64,000 bases of DNA, taken from the NCBI GenBank assembly GCA_902495325.1, contig CABUWK010000003.1:27166-91165 (forward strand). Direction: 5' to 3'. The notes below the pieces were generated by a model. It saw only the letters and a list, made by a program, of their open reading frames with translations, did not search any database and was not told the origin of the DNA. Positions 37,056 to 45,366 of this stretch are shown here, in pieces. The position numbers were made by a program, and so were the translations under genes. Source of the DNA: an uncultured Acidiphilium sp. GTDB taxonomy: Bacteria > Bacillota > Clostridia > Christensenellales > Borkfalkiaceae. Positions within the stretch are counted from its first letter, which is position 1. Every line of letters starts with the position of its first letter.

Positions 37056-38819
37056 TTACGCTCTTTCTTTGTTTTCTTTCACGACTCTTTCCACAAACTC
37101 GCCGAGCCCGCAGGAAATCGTTTCGTTCGTATCGCGAAGACGGACGGAAACAACGCCTTCGTCCTCTTCTTTTTGCCCGATAATCAACATATAGGGCACT
37201 CTTTCTTCCATTTGCGCCTGGCGGATCTGATAGCCGATCTTCTCGTTGCAATCTCCTTTTTCCACGCGGACGCCAGCGGCTTTCAGCGCGTCGTAAACCT
37301 TGTCGCCGTACGCCGTGAATTTATCCGACACGAGAAGAACTTTCACCTGGACGGGCGCAAGCCACACGGGGAATTTGCCAGCAAAATGTTCCGTTAAAAC
37401 GCCGATAAAACGTTCGATCGAACCGAAGCACACGCGGTGCACCATGATCGGTCTCTGTTTCTCGCCCTTTTCGTCCACATATTCGAGCCCGAAATTTCTC
37501 GGCATCTGGAAGTCGAGCTGAATGGTGCCGCACTGCCAGGTCCTGCCGATGCTGTCTTCGAGGTGGAAGTCGATCTTCGGTCCGTAAAACGCGCCGTCGC
37601 CTTCGTTCACCGTGTACGGAAGCCCGAGTTTTTCAAGCGCGGTGATAAGCCCGTTCGTCGCGGCTTCCCACTCCTCGTCGCTGCCCATGCTGTTTTCCGG
37701 ACGGGTGGAAAGTTCCACCTGGTAGCGGAAACCGAATTTTTCGTAAACGGAATTGATCAGGTGTACGACGGAGACGATCTCGTCCGTGATCTGATCTTTT
37801 CTCATGAAAATGTGCGCGTCGTCCTGCGTGAAGCAACGCACGCGGAAAAGCCCGTGCAACGCGCCCTTGAGTTCGTGGCGGTGCACGATGCCGAGTTCGC
37901 CTACGCGCATGGGAAGGTCGCGGTAGCTGTGCGGCTTATTCTTGTATACAAGCACCCCGCCCGGGCAGTTCATCGGCTTGATGCAGTAGATCTCGTCGTC
38001 GATGATCGTGGAATACATATTGTCTTTATAGTGATCCCAGTGTCCGCTCGTCTCCCAGAGCCGGCGGTTCATGATGAGCGGCGTGGAAACTTCCACATAG
38101 CCCGCGTCGCGGTGGATCTCTCTCCAGTAATCGATCAGGGCGTTTTTGATCACCATTCCGTTGGGAAGGAAGAAGGGGAAGCCGGGGGCTTCGTCCCTCA
38201 GCATGAACAGTTCCATCTCCTTGCCGATCTTGCGGTGATCGCGTTTTTTCGCCTCTTCCTGCATTTTTTCGTATTCCGCAAGTTCTTCTTTCGTTCTGAA
38301 AGCGATCCCCTTGATACGCGTGAGCATTTTGTTGTTGCTGTCGTTTTTCCAGTACGCCCCCGAGATCGCGTTCAGGCGGAAAGCCTTCAGCGCCTTGGTC
38401 GAAGTGACGTGAGGTCCGACGCACATATCCGTATAATCGCCCTGTTTGTAGAAGGAAATCACGGCGTCTTCGGGAAGATCCCCGATGTGCTCGACTTTAT
38501 AGTCCTGCCCTTCGCTCTTCATCAGCGCGATCGCCTCTTCCCTGGGAAGGGTGAACGGACGGATCGGAAGGTTCTCTTTTGCGATTTTTTTCATTTCCGC
38601 TTCGATTGCGGGCAGATCTTCTTCCGTCGGGGCGTTGTCGCCGAAATCGACGTCGTAATAAAAGCCCTTTTCGTTTGCGGGGCCGTAGGCGAATTTCGCC
38701 TGCGGGTAAAGGTGCATGATCGCCTGCGCCATCAGATGGGCGCAGGAATGGCGCAGCACGTGAAGCTCGTCTTCCGCGGCGCACTCGGTAACGGTTCCGT
38801 CAGATAAAATAATTTTCAT
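37056..38819 (-). CDS. thrS: Threonyl-tRNA synthetase lacking a full TGS domain
   Basis: 587 residues, about 55 shorter than usual. Only a remnant (MKIILSDGTVTECA) of the N-terminal TGS domain precedes the editing domain, which keeps HSCAH and the later CVGPH metal-type motif. The class II catalytic core shows RDLPMRVGELGIVHRHE (motif 2 region with FRVRCFTQDDAHIF), zinc ligands such as MNCPGG, and motif 3 GSIERFIGVLTEH. The anticodon-binding domain is at the C-terminus. Expression is controlled by the T-box leader upstream. It charges tRNA-Thr. Confidence 0.97.
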   Translation of the reverse strand: MKIILSDGTVTECAAEDELHVLRHSCAHLMAQAIMHLYPQAKFAYGPANEKGFYYDVDFGDNAPTEEDLPAIEAEMKKIAKENLPIRPFTLPREEAIALMKSEGQDYKVEHIGDLPEDAVISFYKQGDYTDMCVGPHVTSTKALKAFRLNAISGAYWKNDSNNKMLTRIKGIAFRTKEELAEYEKMQEEAKKRDHRKIGKEMELFMLRDEAPGFPFFLPNGMVIKNALIDYWREIHRDAGYVEVSTPLIMNRRLWETSGHWDHYKDNMYSTIIDDEIYCIKPMNCPGGVLVYKNKPHSYRDLPMRVGELGIVHRHELKGALHGLFRVRCFTQDDAHIFMRKDQITDEIVSVVHLINSVYEKFGFRYQVELSTRPENSMGSDEEWEAATNGLITALEKLGLPYTVNEGDGAFYGPKIDFHLEDSIGRTWQCGTIQLDFQMPRNFGLEYVDEKGEKQRPIMVHRVCFGSIERFIGVLTEHFAGKFPVWLAPVQVKVLLVSDKFTAYGDKVYDALKAAGVRVEKGDCNEKIGYQIRQAQMEERVPYMLIIGQKEEDEGVVSVRLRDTNETISCGLGEFVERVVKENKERA

Positions 38820-38918
38820 GTCGGCTAATGTCCTCCGTTTTTGTCTTCTTCAGCCGCAGGCGAGCGGCGCCCGCACGCGCGGACTGCGATCGCCTGCTTC
38901 CGACCGCCCCGCCGGAAA

Positions 38919-39215
38919 CAAAAAAGCCCCCGGCGAGACGGAAAAAACCGTTTCGTCAAGGGCGCGGATTCTCGCGCGGTTCCACCTTGATTTCTCACTC
39001 CGGCTCCCGGAAGAAAACCTTTCTTCGGCAACCTTGTTCTCTGACGCGGATTCACGGCGACGCTTACGGGGGCGATCTCTCGTCCGCTCGGCGCGCGGCT
39101 CCGGAACGGTCTTCGCGTTTTTCCTCTGCCGGGATCTCTCAGCCTTGCCGCCGTGCGGCAGGATCCCTTCTCTGTGAGCGCTCCGAAAAACCTACTCTTT
39201 CCTTCTCAGCCTGTA
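38919..39215 (-). promoter_or_regulatory. T-box riboswitch (threonine) with terminator, thrS leader
   Basis: On minus, the leader carries an AGAG-rich stem I with a GGCTGAGAGATCCC arm. In the specifier loop GAAGACCGTTCCGGAGC the codon ACC (39110-39108) reads threonine. The conserved T-box AAGGTGGAACCGCG (38988-38975) follows. The terminator stem GCCCTTGACGAAACGG with CCGTCTCGCCGGGGGC ends in TTTTTT (to 38919). Uncharged tRNA-Thr would pair with the T-box, form the antiterminator and allow thrS transcription. The remaining leader to 38820 holds the thrS ribosome site (GGAGG). Confidence 0.93.
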
Positions 39216-39220
39216 CTTTT

Positions 39221-39249
39221 ATTTTACCACTTTCCTCTTTTTCCGTCAA
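39221..39249 (-). promoter_or_regulatory. Sigma-A promoter of the thrS T-box transcript
   Basis: On minus, TTGACG (39249-39244), 17 bases and TAAAAT (39226-39221), just ahead of the T-box stem I. Confidence 0.85.
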
Positions 39250-39359
39250 CCGTTTGATAAAAATTTCCGAAATTTTTCTTGCGGACGGAACGATCCGCAG
39301 ATCCGCACCCTCCGCGACTGCCGTTTTTCTTATATATTTTGCAGATCGACGATATTTTA

Positions 39360-39388
39360 TTGACTTGAAACGGGTTTTGTGATAAAAT
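39360..39388 (+). promoter_or_regulatory. Sigma-A promoter of zinc-ribbon membrane-protein genes
   Basis: TTGACT (39360-39365), 17 bases and TAAAAT (39383-39388), 69 bases before the ATG. The 110 bases between it and the divergent thrS promoter show nothing else. Confidence 0.82.
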
Positions 39389-39457
39389 ATTTTCAATCGC
39401 TCCGGAATATCCGGAGGAAACAACGAAGCCTTAGCGGGCAAAAGGGAGGAAATACAC

Positions 39458-40900
39458 ATGATCGCTTGTAACAACTGCCATACGGAAAACGAGGAAGACG
39501 CCGTTTTCTGTAAACAATGCGGAAAACGGCTCGACGGAAAGGTCGTATGCCCGGACTGCGGCAAACTCACACCGGAAGACGGTTGCTTCTGTCAGAACTG
39601 CGGTGCGGATCTCCGTAACCGGGAGACGATCGGCAAAAACACTTCCGAAACCGAACTCTGCCCGAACTGTGACGCAAATTCCGGTTACCGGCAGACAACG
39701 GATTCTTCAAAACAAAACGCAAACACCTCCGCAGATCCTGCGATTAAAAAGGTGCGTTGCGAAAAAGCCAGAAGGTTCACGTTTACCCTTTCCGGTTACG
39801 TAGCGGCGGCGGGCGCGTTATTCGCTTTCGTTTTCGTTTTCCTGATCGGGCTGAAATTCAAGGTCGTCGGAAACGAACGACAGTTCACCGGTCTTCTGGA
39901 AGAGCTCGGCGTTTCCGCCGAAGAAGAATCGATCTGGTACTTTTTCTACGAATCCTTCGAGGACGCGAAATCCCTCCTCGCTTCCCTTTCTTCCTATGAC
40001 GGAGCTTATTCCGCGGCGGTATGGGTGCAAACCGTGCTTTCGGCGGTCGTTGCAGGCGTTACCCTGTTATCCGTCGTCGCGTTCGGCGCGATCACGGCGG
40101 TCAAAGTGGTAAAAAACCTGTTGTACGGAAGAGAAGATAATTTCTTCCCCTTCGCGCTTGCGACCGTTTTCTCCTTCCTTTTCGGAAGCGTCGCTCTCCT
40201 TCGCTTAAGCGGTCTGAATCTGAAAATACGCTCGGGATCGACTTTTGCGAGCGTGCAGACCTGTCTCACCGCGCCTGCCGTCGTCGGCATCGTCTTTTCG
40301 TCCGTTCTGACGGGGCTCGCCGTTCTCGGAAGACTTGCCTGCAACGTGAAAAAACACCCGTCCCATCATCTGATCGCAAGAAAGCTGTCCGCCGCGCTGT
40401 GCGTTGCGCTGACTCTCGTTACGGCGATTCTTGCGGGAAACGTTTTATTTACCGTAAAAATGTCCGACGGTGGCTCCGGCGCCGTAAAGATCTCCGCCTC
40501 GGAGACGGTCTGGTCGACCGTGTTTACGGCGGGCACGGCTACTACTTACGATATTCCGCAGGAACACGTATTTATTCTGATCGGCGCGACGGTTGCCGTA
40601 ACGGCTTCTCTGATCGTCGTTGCGATCTCCGTGGCGAGACTTGTCGGTCTCCTGAAAGAAAGCCGGAAGAAATCTTCCGTTTTCTCTTCGGCGGTGATCT
40701 TCGCGTTGTCCGCATTCCTTCTTGCGGGATATATCCTTATCGTTCCAAACGCAAAAACGACGGAAATATTATCCTCGGCGGACTGTAAAATAAGCATTGC
40801 CGGAGCGATCGTACTCGTCGTATTCTCCCTGTTATCCCTTCTTGCCGCGATTCTTCATCATGCCGCGTTGCGGATCGAAACGGCGGCGGAAACCGACTGA
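39458..40900 (+). CDS. Zinc-ribbon polytopic membrane protein, unknown function
   Basis: 480 residues. Residues 4-48 contain two compact treble-clef/zinc-ribbon units (C4-x2-C7...C18-x2-C21 and C31-x2-C34...C45-x2-C48), and CPNC recurs near residue 67. After a Ser/Asn-rich linker there are about eight membrane helices from residue 108 onward, with a conspicuous extracytoplasmic loop after the first helix. GGGAGGAAATACAC precedes the ATG. The next gene is a clear paralogue. No enzyme motif is visible. The cytoplasmic zinc ribbons suggest a protein- or nucleic-acid-binding module on a membrane scaffold (inference). Confidence 0.85.
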   Translation: MIACNNCHTENEEDAVFCKQCGKRLDGKVVCPDCGKLTPEDGCFCQNCGADLRNRETIGKNTSETELCPNCDANSGYRQTTDSSKQNANTSADPAIKKVRCEKARRFTFTLSGYVAAAGALFAFVFVFLIGLKFKVVGNERQFTGLLEELGVSAEEESIWYFFYESFEDAKSLLASLSSYDGAYSAAVWVQTVLSAVVAGVTLLSVVAFGAITAVKVVKNLLYGREDNFFPFALATVFSFLFGSVALLRLSGLNLKIRSGSTFASVQTCLTAPAVVGIVFSSVLTGLAVLGRLACNVKKHPSHHLIARKLSAALCVALTLVTAILAGNVLFTVKMSDGGSGAVKISASETVWSTVFTAGTATTYDIPQEHVFILIGATVAVTASLIVVAISVARLVGLLKESRKKSSVFSSAVIFALSAFLLAGYILIVPNAKTTEILSSADCKISIAGAIVLVVFSLLSLLAAILHHAALRIETAAETD

Positions 40901-40937
40901 TAAAACTATTTTTTACTTAGAATAAAAGGACTTATTT

Positions 40938-42422
40938 ATGACCCAGATCAAACAGACCGAAAACACGAAAAACGAAAAGAAGAAGATCTGCCCGGAGTGC
41001 GGCGAACCCGCCCCGGAAGAGGCGTTCTTCTGCGAAATCTGCGGAGCCCGTCTCGACGGAAAAAAGAGCTGCCTTGCCTGCGGCGCCACGTTCGAAGGCA
41101 AAGTCTGCCCCGTGTGCGGCGAGCCGGCACCCGCAAAGAAGAAGAAAGAGAAAAAAGAAACGGTCGCTCCGACCGCTTCGGCTTACGCGGGCGGACCGAC
41201 CGTAAAAGAAAAAGTCGCGAAAAAGAAAGGAAACGCCTTTTATATATCGGCGATTTTCGCTTTTCTCGCTTCCGTCTGGTCGCTTTTCGGCTGGTTTATG
41301 ATCGGTACATTCGCCGGCGGCGCGGGGAACAAAACTTTCTCCTGGAACCGCGCGCTCTCCGTCTCCGATAATCTGAATAAGCTTTCCGCGTTTCTGAGCG
41401 ATTTTTTCGCAAACACGAAACGGGTGTTCTATTTCTTCGGACAGAATTTCAAAGACGTTACGAAACGGCTGTCTTTCCTGCCGGATAAATCGAGACTGAG
41501 CGCGCTGAACCTTTATTCGCAACAGGTATTTATCACGGTCGTTCTCTCTCTTTCTCTGATTTCGATCGTGATCTCCGTCATCGCGGCGGCAAAACGCATG
41601 TATCGCAATCTCTCGGGAAAAGACGATGCTCCCGCGCTTGCTCCCGCATCTTTTGCGGTATTCTCCCTGCTTTGCGCAAACATGGTATTCTCCCGCCTGA
41701 TCGCAAACTTCACCGATCTCGGCGGAGATTCTTATTCCTTCACCGCCCTTTCGGGATTTTCTTACGGCGGCATGTTCTTCCCCGCCGTCCTGTGGCTCGT
41801 CGCCTTTTTCACCTCGCTGAAAAACGGCAAAAAAGCGACAAAGCAAATGCGCAGACACAACGCCTGGACCCGCCGTTGCGGATTCCTCGCGCTGGTCGCC
41901 GTATTCCTTATCGGGTTTTCATGGATCAACGTGTTTGTGGATAACGTGAAAAACGAAGCGATCCTGCTTTCCGGTCGTTCCGCTGCGGGCGAATTCGGTT
42001 ACGCCCTCTCCTTTGCCGACGAATTCTGGGACGGAACGCTCGCGTCCGGACAGCGCCAGATTTTCTTCTACGTGTCCATTCTTTCGGGAACGTTGCTCAC
42101 GGCAGCCGCCGTCGTCCTTCCCGCCCTCGCGGCGTGCCTTTCTTCCGCAAAACGGGATCACGGCGGAGACGAGATCGCAATCGCAGCCATTACGTTCGTC
42201 CTTTCTCTCGGGCTGCTCGCCGCCGATATCATTCTTTCCGTTACCTTTAAAAACGCCTACATGCGGACCTTCGCGGAAGTTTCCGTTTCCTTCCCGCTTG
42301 CGATCGCAACGTGCGTCGTTTCCCTTCTTCTGCTCCTCTCGACGGTTGCCCGCAAATGTGCGGAACCGAAGATCACGACGGAAGAGAACGAAGCGCCTCT
42401 CCTTTCTTCTCATCATTTCTGA
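40938..42422 (+). CDS. Zinc-ribbon polytopic membrane protein, paralogue of the preceding gene
   Basis: 494 residues with the same plan as the upstream gene. Two zinc-ribbon units lie in the first about 60 residues (CPECGEPAPEEAFFCEICG and CLACGATFEGKVCPVCG), followed by a Lys/Glu-rich linker and about eight membrane helices from near residue 100. The large loop after helix 1 is kept (GNKTFSWNRALSVSDNLNK). It starts 37 bases after the first gene, behind AAAGGA, so the two form an operon. The two may assemble together as a hetero-oligomer (inference). Function unknown. Confidence 0.85.
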   Translation: MTQIKQTENTKNEKKKICPECGEPAPEEAFFCEICGARLDGKKSCLACGATFEGKVCPVCGEPAPAKKKKEKKETVAPTASAYAGGPTVKEKVAKKKGNAFYISAIFAFLASVWSLFGWFMIGTFAGGAGNKTFSWNRALSVSDNLNKLSAFLSDFFANTKRVFYFFGQNFKDVTKRLSFLPDKSRLSALNLYSQQVFITVVLSLSLISIVISVIAAAKRMYRNLSGKDDAPALAPASFAVFSLLCANMVFSRLIANFTDLGGDSYSFTALSGFSYGGMFFPAVLWLVAFFTSLKNGKKATKQMRRHNAWTRRCGFLALVAVFLIGFSWINVFVDNVKNEAILLSGRSAAGEFGYALSFADEFWDGTLASGQRQIFFYVSILSGTLLTAAAVVLPALAACLSSAKRDHGGDEIAIAAITFVLSLGLLAADIILSVTFKNAYMRTFAEVSVSFPLAIATCVVSLLLLLSTVARKCAEPKITTEENEAPLLSSHHF

Positions 42423-42441
42423 CCGAAAACAAAAAGCACGC

Positions 42442-42480
42442 CGCAACGACGAGAAAATCGTGGTTGCGACGTTTATTTTT
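42442..42480 (+). terminator. Terminator after the zinc-ribbon gene pair
   Basis: CGCAACGACGA pairs with TCGTGGTTGCG (one mismatch) over a five-base loop, followed by a T-rich tail (GTTTATTTTT). Confidence 0.82.
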
Positions 42481-42546
42481 CTCTTTTTTCGTCAATACTA
42501 CGGGAAAAAAGGGCGTGCTTGCCGTTTGCCGCCCGAAAGGACAGCT

Positions 42547-44046
42547 ATGACGAAAATCGTGATCGTAGGCGGGGGCGTAAGCGGGCTTTCCGCCGGAATT
42601 TATGCAAAAAAAGAAGGATTTGACGTAACGATACTCGAAAAACACGCCGTTGCGGGCGGAAATCTCACGGGGTGGAAACGGAAAGGATTTACGATCGACA
42701 ACTGCATCCATTGGCTTACGGGAACCAATCCCGCATCTTCCCTGTACAAAACATGGAAAGAGCTCGGCATCCTGCCCGAACGGGAAAAACTCGTTTATCG
42801 GGAAGAACTTTTCACCTGTTTTTACCGCGGCGAAAAATTCGGGCTTCCGAGAGATCTCTCCGAATTTGCCAAAAGGATGCTCGCCAGATCGCCGCGAGAC
42901 GAAAAGGAGATCTTCCGTCTGATCTCGGCGATCGGGATCGTTCAGGGGCTTTCCGGGATCGCCGGAGAAGGAAGGAACGAGGATCTTTCCCCGAGAAATA
43001 TTTTGCGCGCTCCCCTGCTCTTTCGCTATTTCACCATGACGACGGGAGATTTGTCCCGCAGGTTTCACGATCCCCTTCTTCGGAAATTTTTCTCGTCCGT
43101 TCTGACCGATTCGTTCGGCGCGCTCGGACTGATCGCCGTTTTTGCCCATTTCTGCGGGGGAAACGCGGACGTTCCCGCGGGCGGCTCGCTCTGCGCGGCG
43201 CAACGTATGGCGGAACGCTTTTTATCCCTCGGCGGCGAACTTCGCCTTTCCTCGGAAGTCGGACGGATCGACGTAAAAGAAGGAAAAGCCCGCGCTCTCA
43301 CCCTTAAAAGCGGAGAACGGGTCTCCTTCGATTTTCTTCTCGTTTCGATCGACCCCGCCGTTGCCTTTCCGATGCTGATCGGCATGCCGTTGCCGAAAAA
43401 ACTTGCCGCGCTTTATAACGATTCCCGCATGCACCGTTTTTCAAGCGTTCAGTGCGCATTTGCCTGCAAAACGGAAGACCTCCCCTTCCGCGGAGAAGCC
43501 GTGCTTCCTTCGGACGAAAAAGGAGAAACGCCCCTGCTCGTGCGGGAGTTTTCCTTTGAAAGAGACTTCGCCCCTCAGGGATACACGATCGTACAGACGA
43601 TGGCTTTCTGCCTCGAAACGCAGGCGGAACGATGGATCTCCCTTCACAGATACCCGGACGTTTACCGCGCGGAAAAAGAAAAAGCGATCCGCCGGACGAC
43701 GGAAAGGATCGGAAAAAGCTTCCCTTCGCTGAAGGGAAGCCTGGAAATTCTCGATTGCTGGACGCCCGCCACCTATCGCCGGTACGTCGGATCGGAAATC
43801 GGTTCCTACATGGGATTCGCGTTTTCTTCCCGACGGATGCCGAAAAAACTCAGCCCCGCGATCAAAGGCGTAAAAAATTGTTTTTTATGCGGACAATGGT
43901 TACAGGCTCCCGGCGGCTTGCCGATCGCGGCGGAAAGCGGGAAACGCGCCGTAGCCGAAGTGAAAAAAAGCCTTGCGAAAGGAAAGTTCCGTTTCCCCGC
44001 CGCCTTGCGCGCCTTTCTTTCCGGTCGCCGCGCCCGTCAGGAATGA
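42547..44046 (+). CDS. CrtI-like FAD-dependent oxidoreductase (phytoene-desaturase family)
   Basis: 499 residues from the ATG behind GAAAGGACAG; the frame stays open further upstream but only as a shadow of the previous gene. The N-terminus is a dinucleotide-binding fold (KIVIVGGGVSGLSAGIYAKK, then E30-type acidic end VTILEK), and GGNLTGW follows. The C-terminus GQWLQAPGGLPIAAESGKRA is the family's second FAD signature. Such proteins oxidise or isomerise polyenes or other lipids, but many gut Firmicute members have unknown substrates and no carotenoid genes lie nearby. Its 3' end overlaps the convergent glycosyltransferase gene by 10 bases. Confidence 0.88.
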   Translation: MTKIVIVGGGVSGLSAGIYAKKEGFDVTILEKHAVAGGNLTGWKRKGFTIDNCIHWLTGTNPASSLYKTWKELGILPEREKLVYREELFTCFYRGEKFGLPRDLSEFAKRMLARSPRDEKEIFRLISAIGIVQGLSGIAGEGRNEDLSPRNILRAPLLFRYFTMTTGDLSRRFHDPLLRKFFSSVLTDSFGALGLIAVFAHFCGGNADVPAGGSLCAAQRMAERFLSLGGELRLSSEVGRIDVKEGKARALTLKSGERVSFDFLLVSIDPAVAFPMLIGMPLPKKLAALYNDSRMHRFSSVQCAFACKTEDLPFRGEAVLPSDEKGETPLLVREFSFERDFAPQGYTIVQTMAFCLETQAERWISLHRYPDVYRAEKEKAIRRTTERIGKSFPSLKGSLEILDCWTPATYRRYVGSEIGSYMGFAFSSRRMPKKLSPAIKGVKNCFLCGQWLQAPGGLPIAAESGKRAVAEVKKSLAKGKFRFPAALRAFLSGRRARQE

Positions 44047-44058
44047 TCGGGCTTTTTT
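44030..44058 (+). terminator. Plus-strand terminator inside the convergent gene's 3' end
   Basis: GCCCG (44032-44036) pairs with CGGGC (44048-44052), followed by TTTTTT. It includes the stop codon of the FAD oxidoreductase and lies in the last codons of the minus-strand glycosyltransferase gene. The stem is short. Confidence 0.6.
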
Positions 44059-45290
44059 GTCAGGCATTCTTTCAGATCGTACAGCAGGAAACACAAAACG
44101 ACCGTGTTGATCACAGCGGCGAGTTGCACGCAGTTTTCCCCGAGAGCCGATATGATATACCCGCCGAACAGAAAATGCGTGTAGCAAAGCAAACTCGAAA
44201 ACTGCATCATCGGGATCAGAAAATATCTCTTTCCGGAAACGATCGCGTACAGGATCACGGCGACGTCGGCAAAATAGAAATACCTTTCGTGCATGTGCGG
44301 CAGAACGTACGGCACGAGCACGGCGAAAAGCGCGGTCACAAGCATACAGTTCCCGGGAGAAGGAGGCATGCCCTTGCGGAAAAGCACCGCAAGCACCGCC
44401 CCTACGACCGCCACGGCAAACAGAACCGCCGCGCCGTTGTTCAGATATCCGTAAACGTTTTTAAACTGTAAAAACGCGTACATATTCGCCGCGCCGTAAT
44501 TGGCGTTCGGATACTTTCCGAGTTGGGTAAAAAACATTTTAAAGGGTTCCGCAAACGGAGTGCCGAAACAGTATGCGGGCAAAAACGTGATCACATACCC
44601 TACGGCGATCATCAAAAGATTCCTCACCCTCATCTTTTTCGCAAGGAAAAGCCATGCGAGCACAGGCAGAAAAAACACGGCTTGCGGCTTGTTGGCAAAA
44701 GCAAGCCCGATCACGAACGCGGAAAGATTTCTGCGCCCGCGGATCGCGAAATACAGCGACCACACCGCCCCGCAGGTATAAAGCTGATCGCACTGTCCCC
44801 AGACGGCGGAATTAAGAATGCCGGTCGGCATCAGGCAAATCGCGCACAAAGCGACGACCCCGCAACCTTTCTTTCCCGTGATCTCTTTCGTAAGAAAATA
44901 ACCGCCGGATGCGAGAAGATAATCGAAAAAGAAAGAGGACAACTTGATCGCAGTCACTTCGTCGCACGGGAGATAGGATAACAGGGCGAGAAGCTCGATA
45001 TAGGCAACCGGGTAATCGCAGGCTTTCGGCGTGAAATTCGGGTAATACTTCAAAGCGAAAAATCCGCCGTTTTCCCGAAGAAATACCGTCCATGGTTGCA
45101 GGGCGTTTTTCATATCGCCCGAAACGTAACCGCGGAACGACCACCTGACAAACGCGGACAGAACGATCACGAGCGCGGCGGCGATCCACACGATATTCTT
45201 TTTCATAAAATCGAGAAAGCGGTCGGTCGCACCGTCCGCCTTCTTTGCGTAAACGCGGAAGCCTTCTTCCAATTTGTTTCCGGGTTTCAT
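44037..45290 (-). CDS. GT-C fold glycosyltransferase-like membrane protein (GT87/mannosyltransferase type)
   Basis: 417 residues from the ATG preceded by GGGAGGGAA; an earlier TTG lies inside the trehalase-like gene and was rejected. After a charged N-terminus, about ten membrane helices follow. GDMKNALQPW after the first helix is the position of the catalytic Asp in GT-C enzymes, and NSAVWGQCDQLYT is the typical GT87/GT39-like loop. It should transfer a sugar from a polyprenyl-phosphate donor at the outer face. The acceptor is unknown. It follows the trehalase-like gene by 76 bases on the same strand. Confidence 0.82.
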   Translation of the reverse strand: MKPGNKLEEGFRVYAKKADGATDRFLDFMKKNIVWIAAALVIVLSAFVRWSFRGYVSGDMKNALQPWTVFLRENGGFFALKYYPNFTPKACDYPVAYIELLALLSYLPCDEVTAIKLSSFFFDYLLASGGYFLTKEITGKKGCGVVALCAICLMPTGILNSAVWGQCDQLYTCGAVWSLYFAIRGRRNLSAFVIGLAFANKPQAVFFLPVLAWLFLAKKMRVRNLLMIAVGYVITFLPAYCFGTPFAEPFKMFFTQLGKYPNANYGAANMYAFLQFKNVYGYLNNGAAVLFAVAVVGAVLAVLFRKGMPPSPGNCMLVTALFAVLVPYVLPHMHERYFYFADVAVILYAIVSGKRYFLIPMMQFSSLLCYTHFLFGGYIISALGENCVQLAAVINTVVLCFLLYDLKECLTKKPDHS

Positions 45291-45366
45291 TTTTCCCTCC
45301 CCCTGATTTTCTTTTTCGTCCTGCCCGTCGTTTTTTCCGGGACCGACCGCGGATTCTCCGGAGTTT

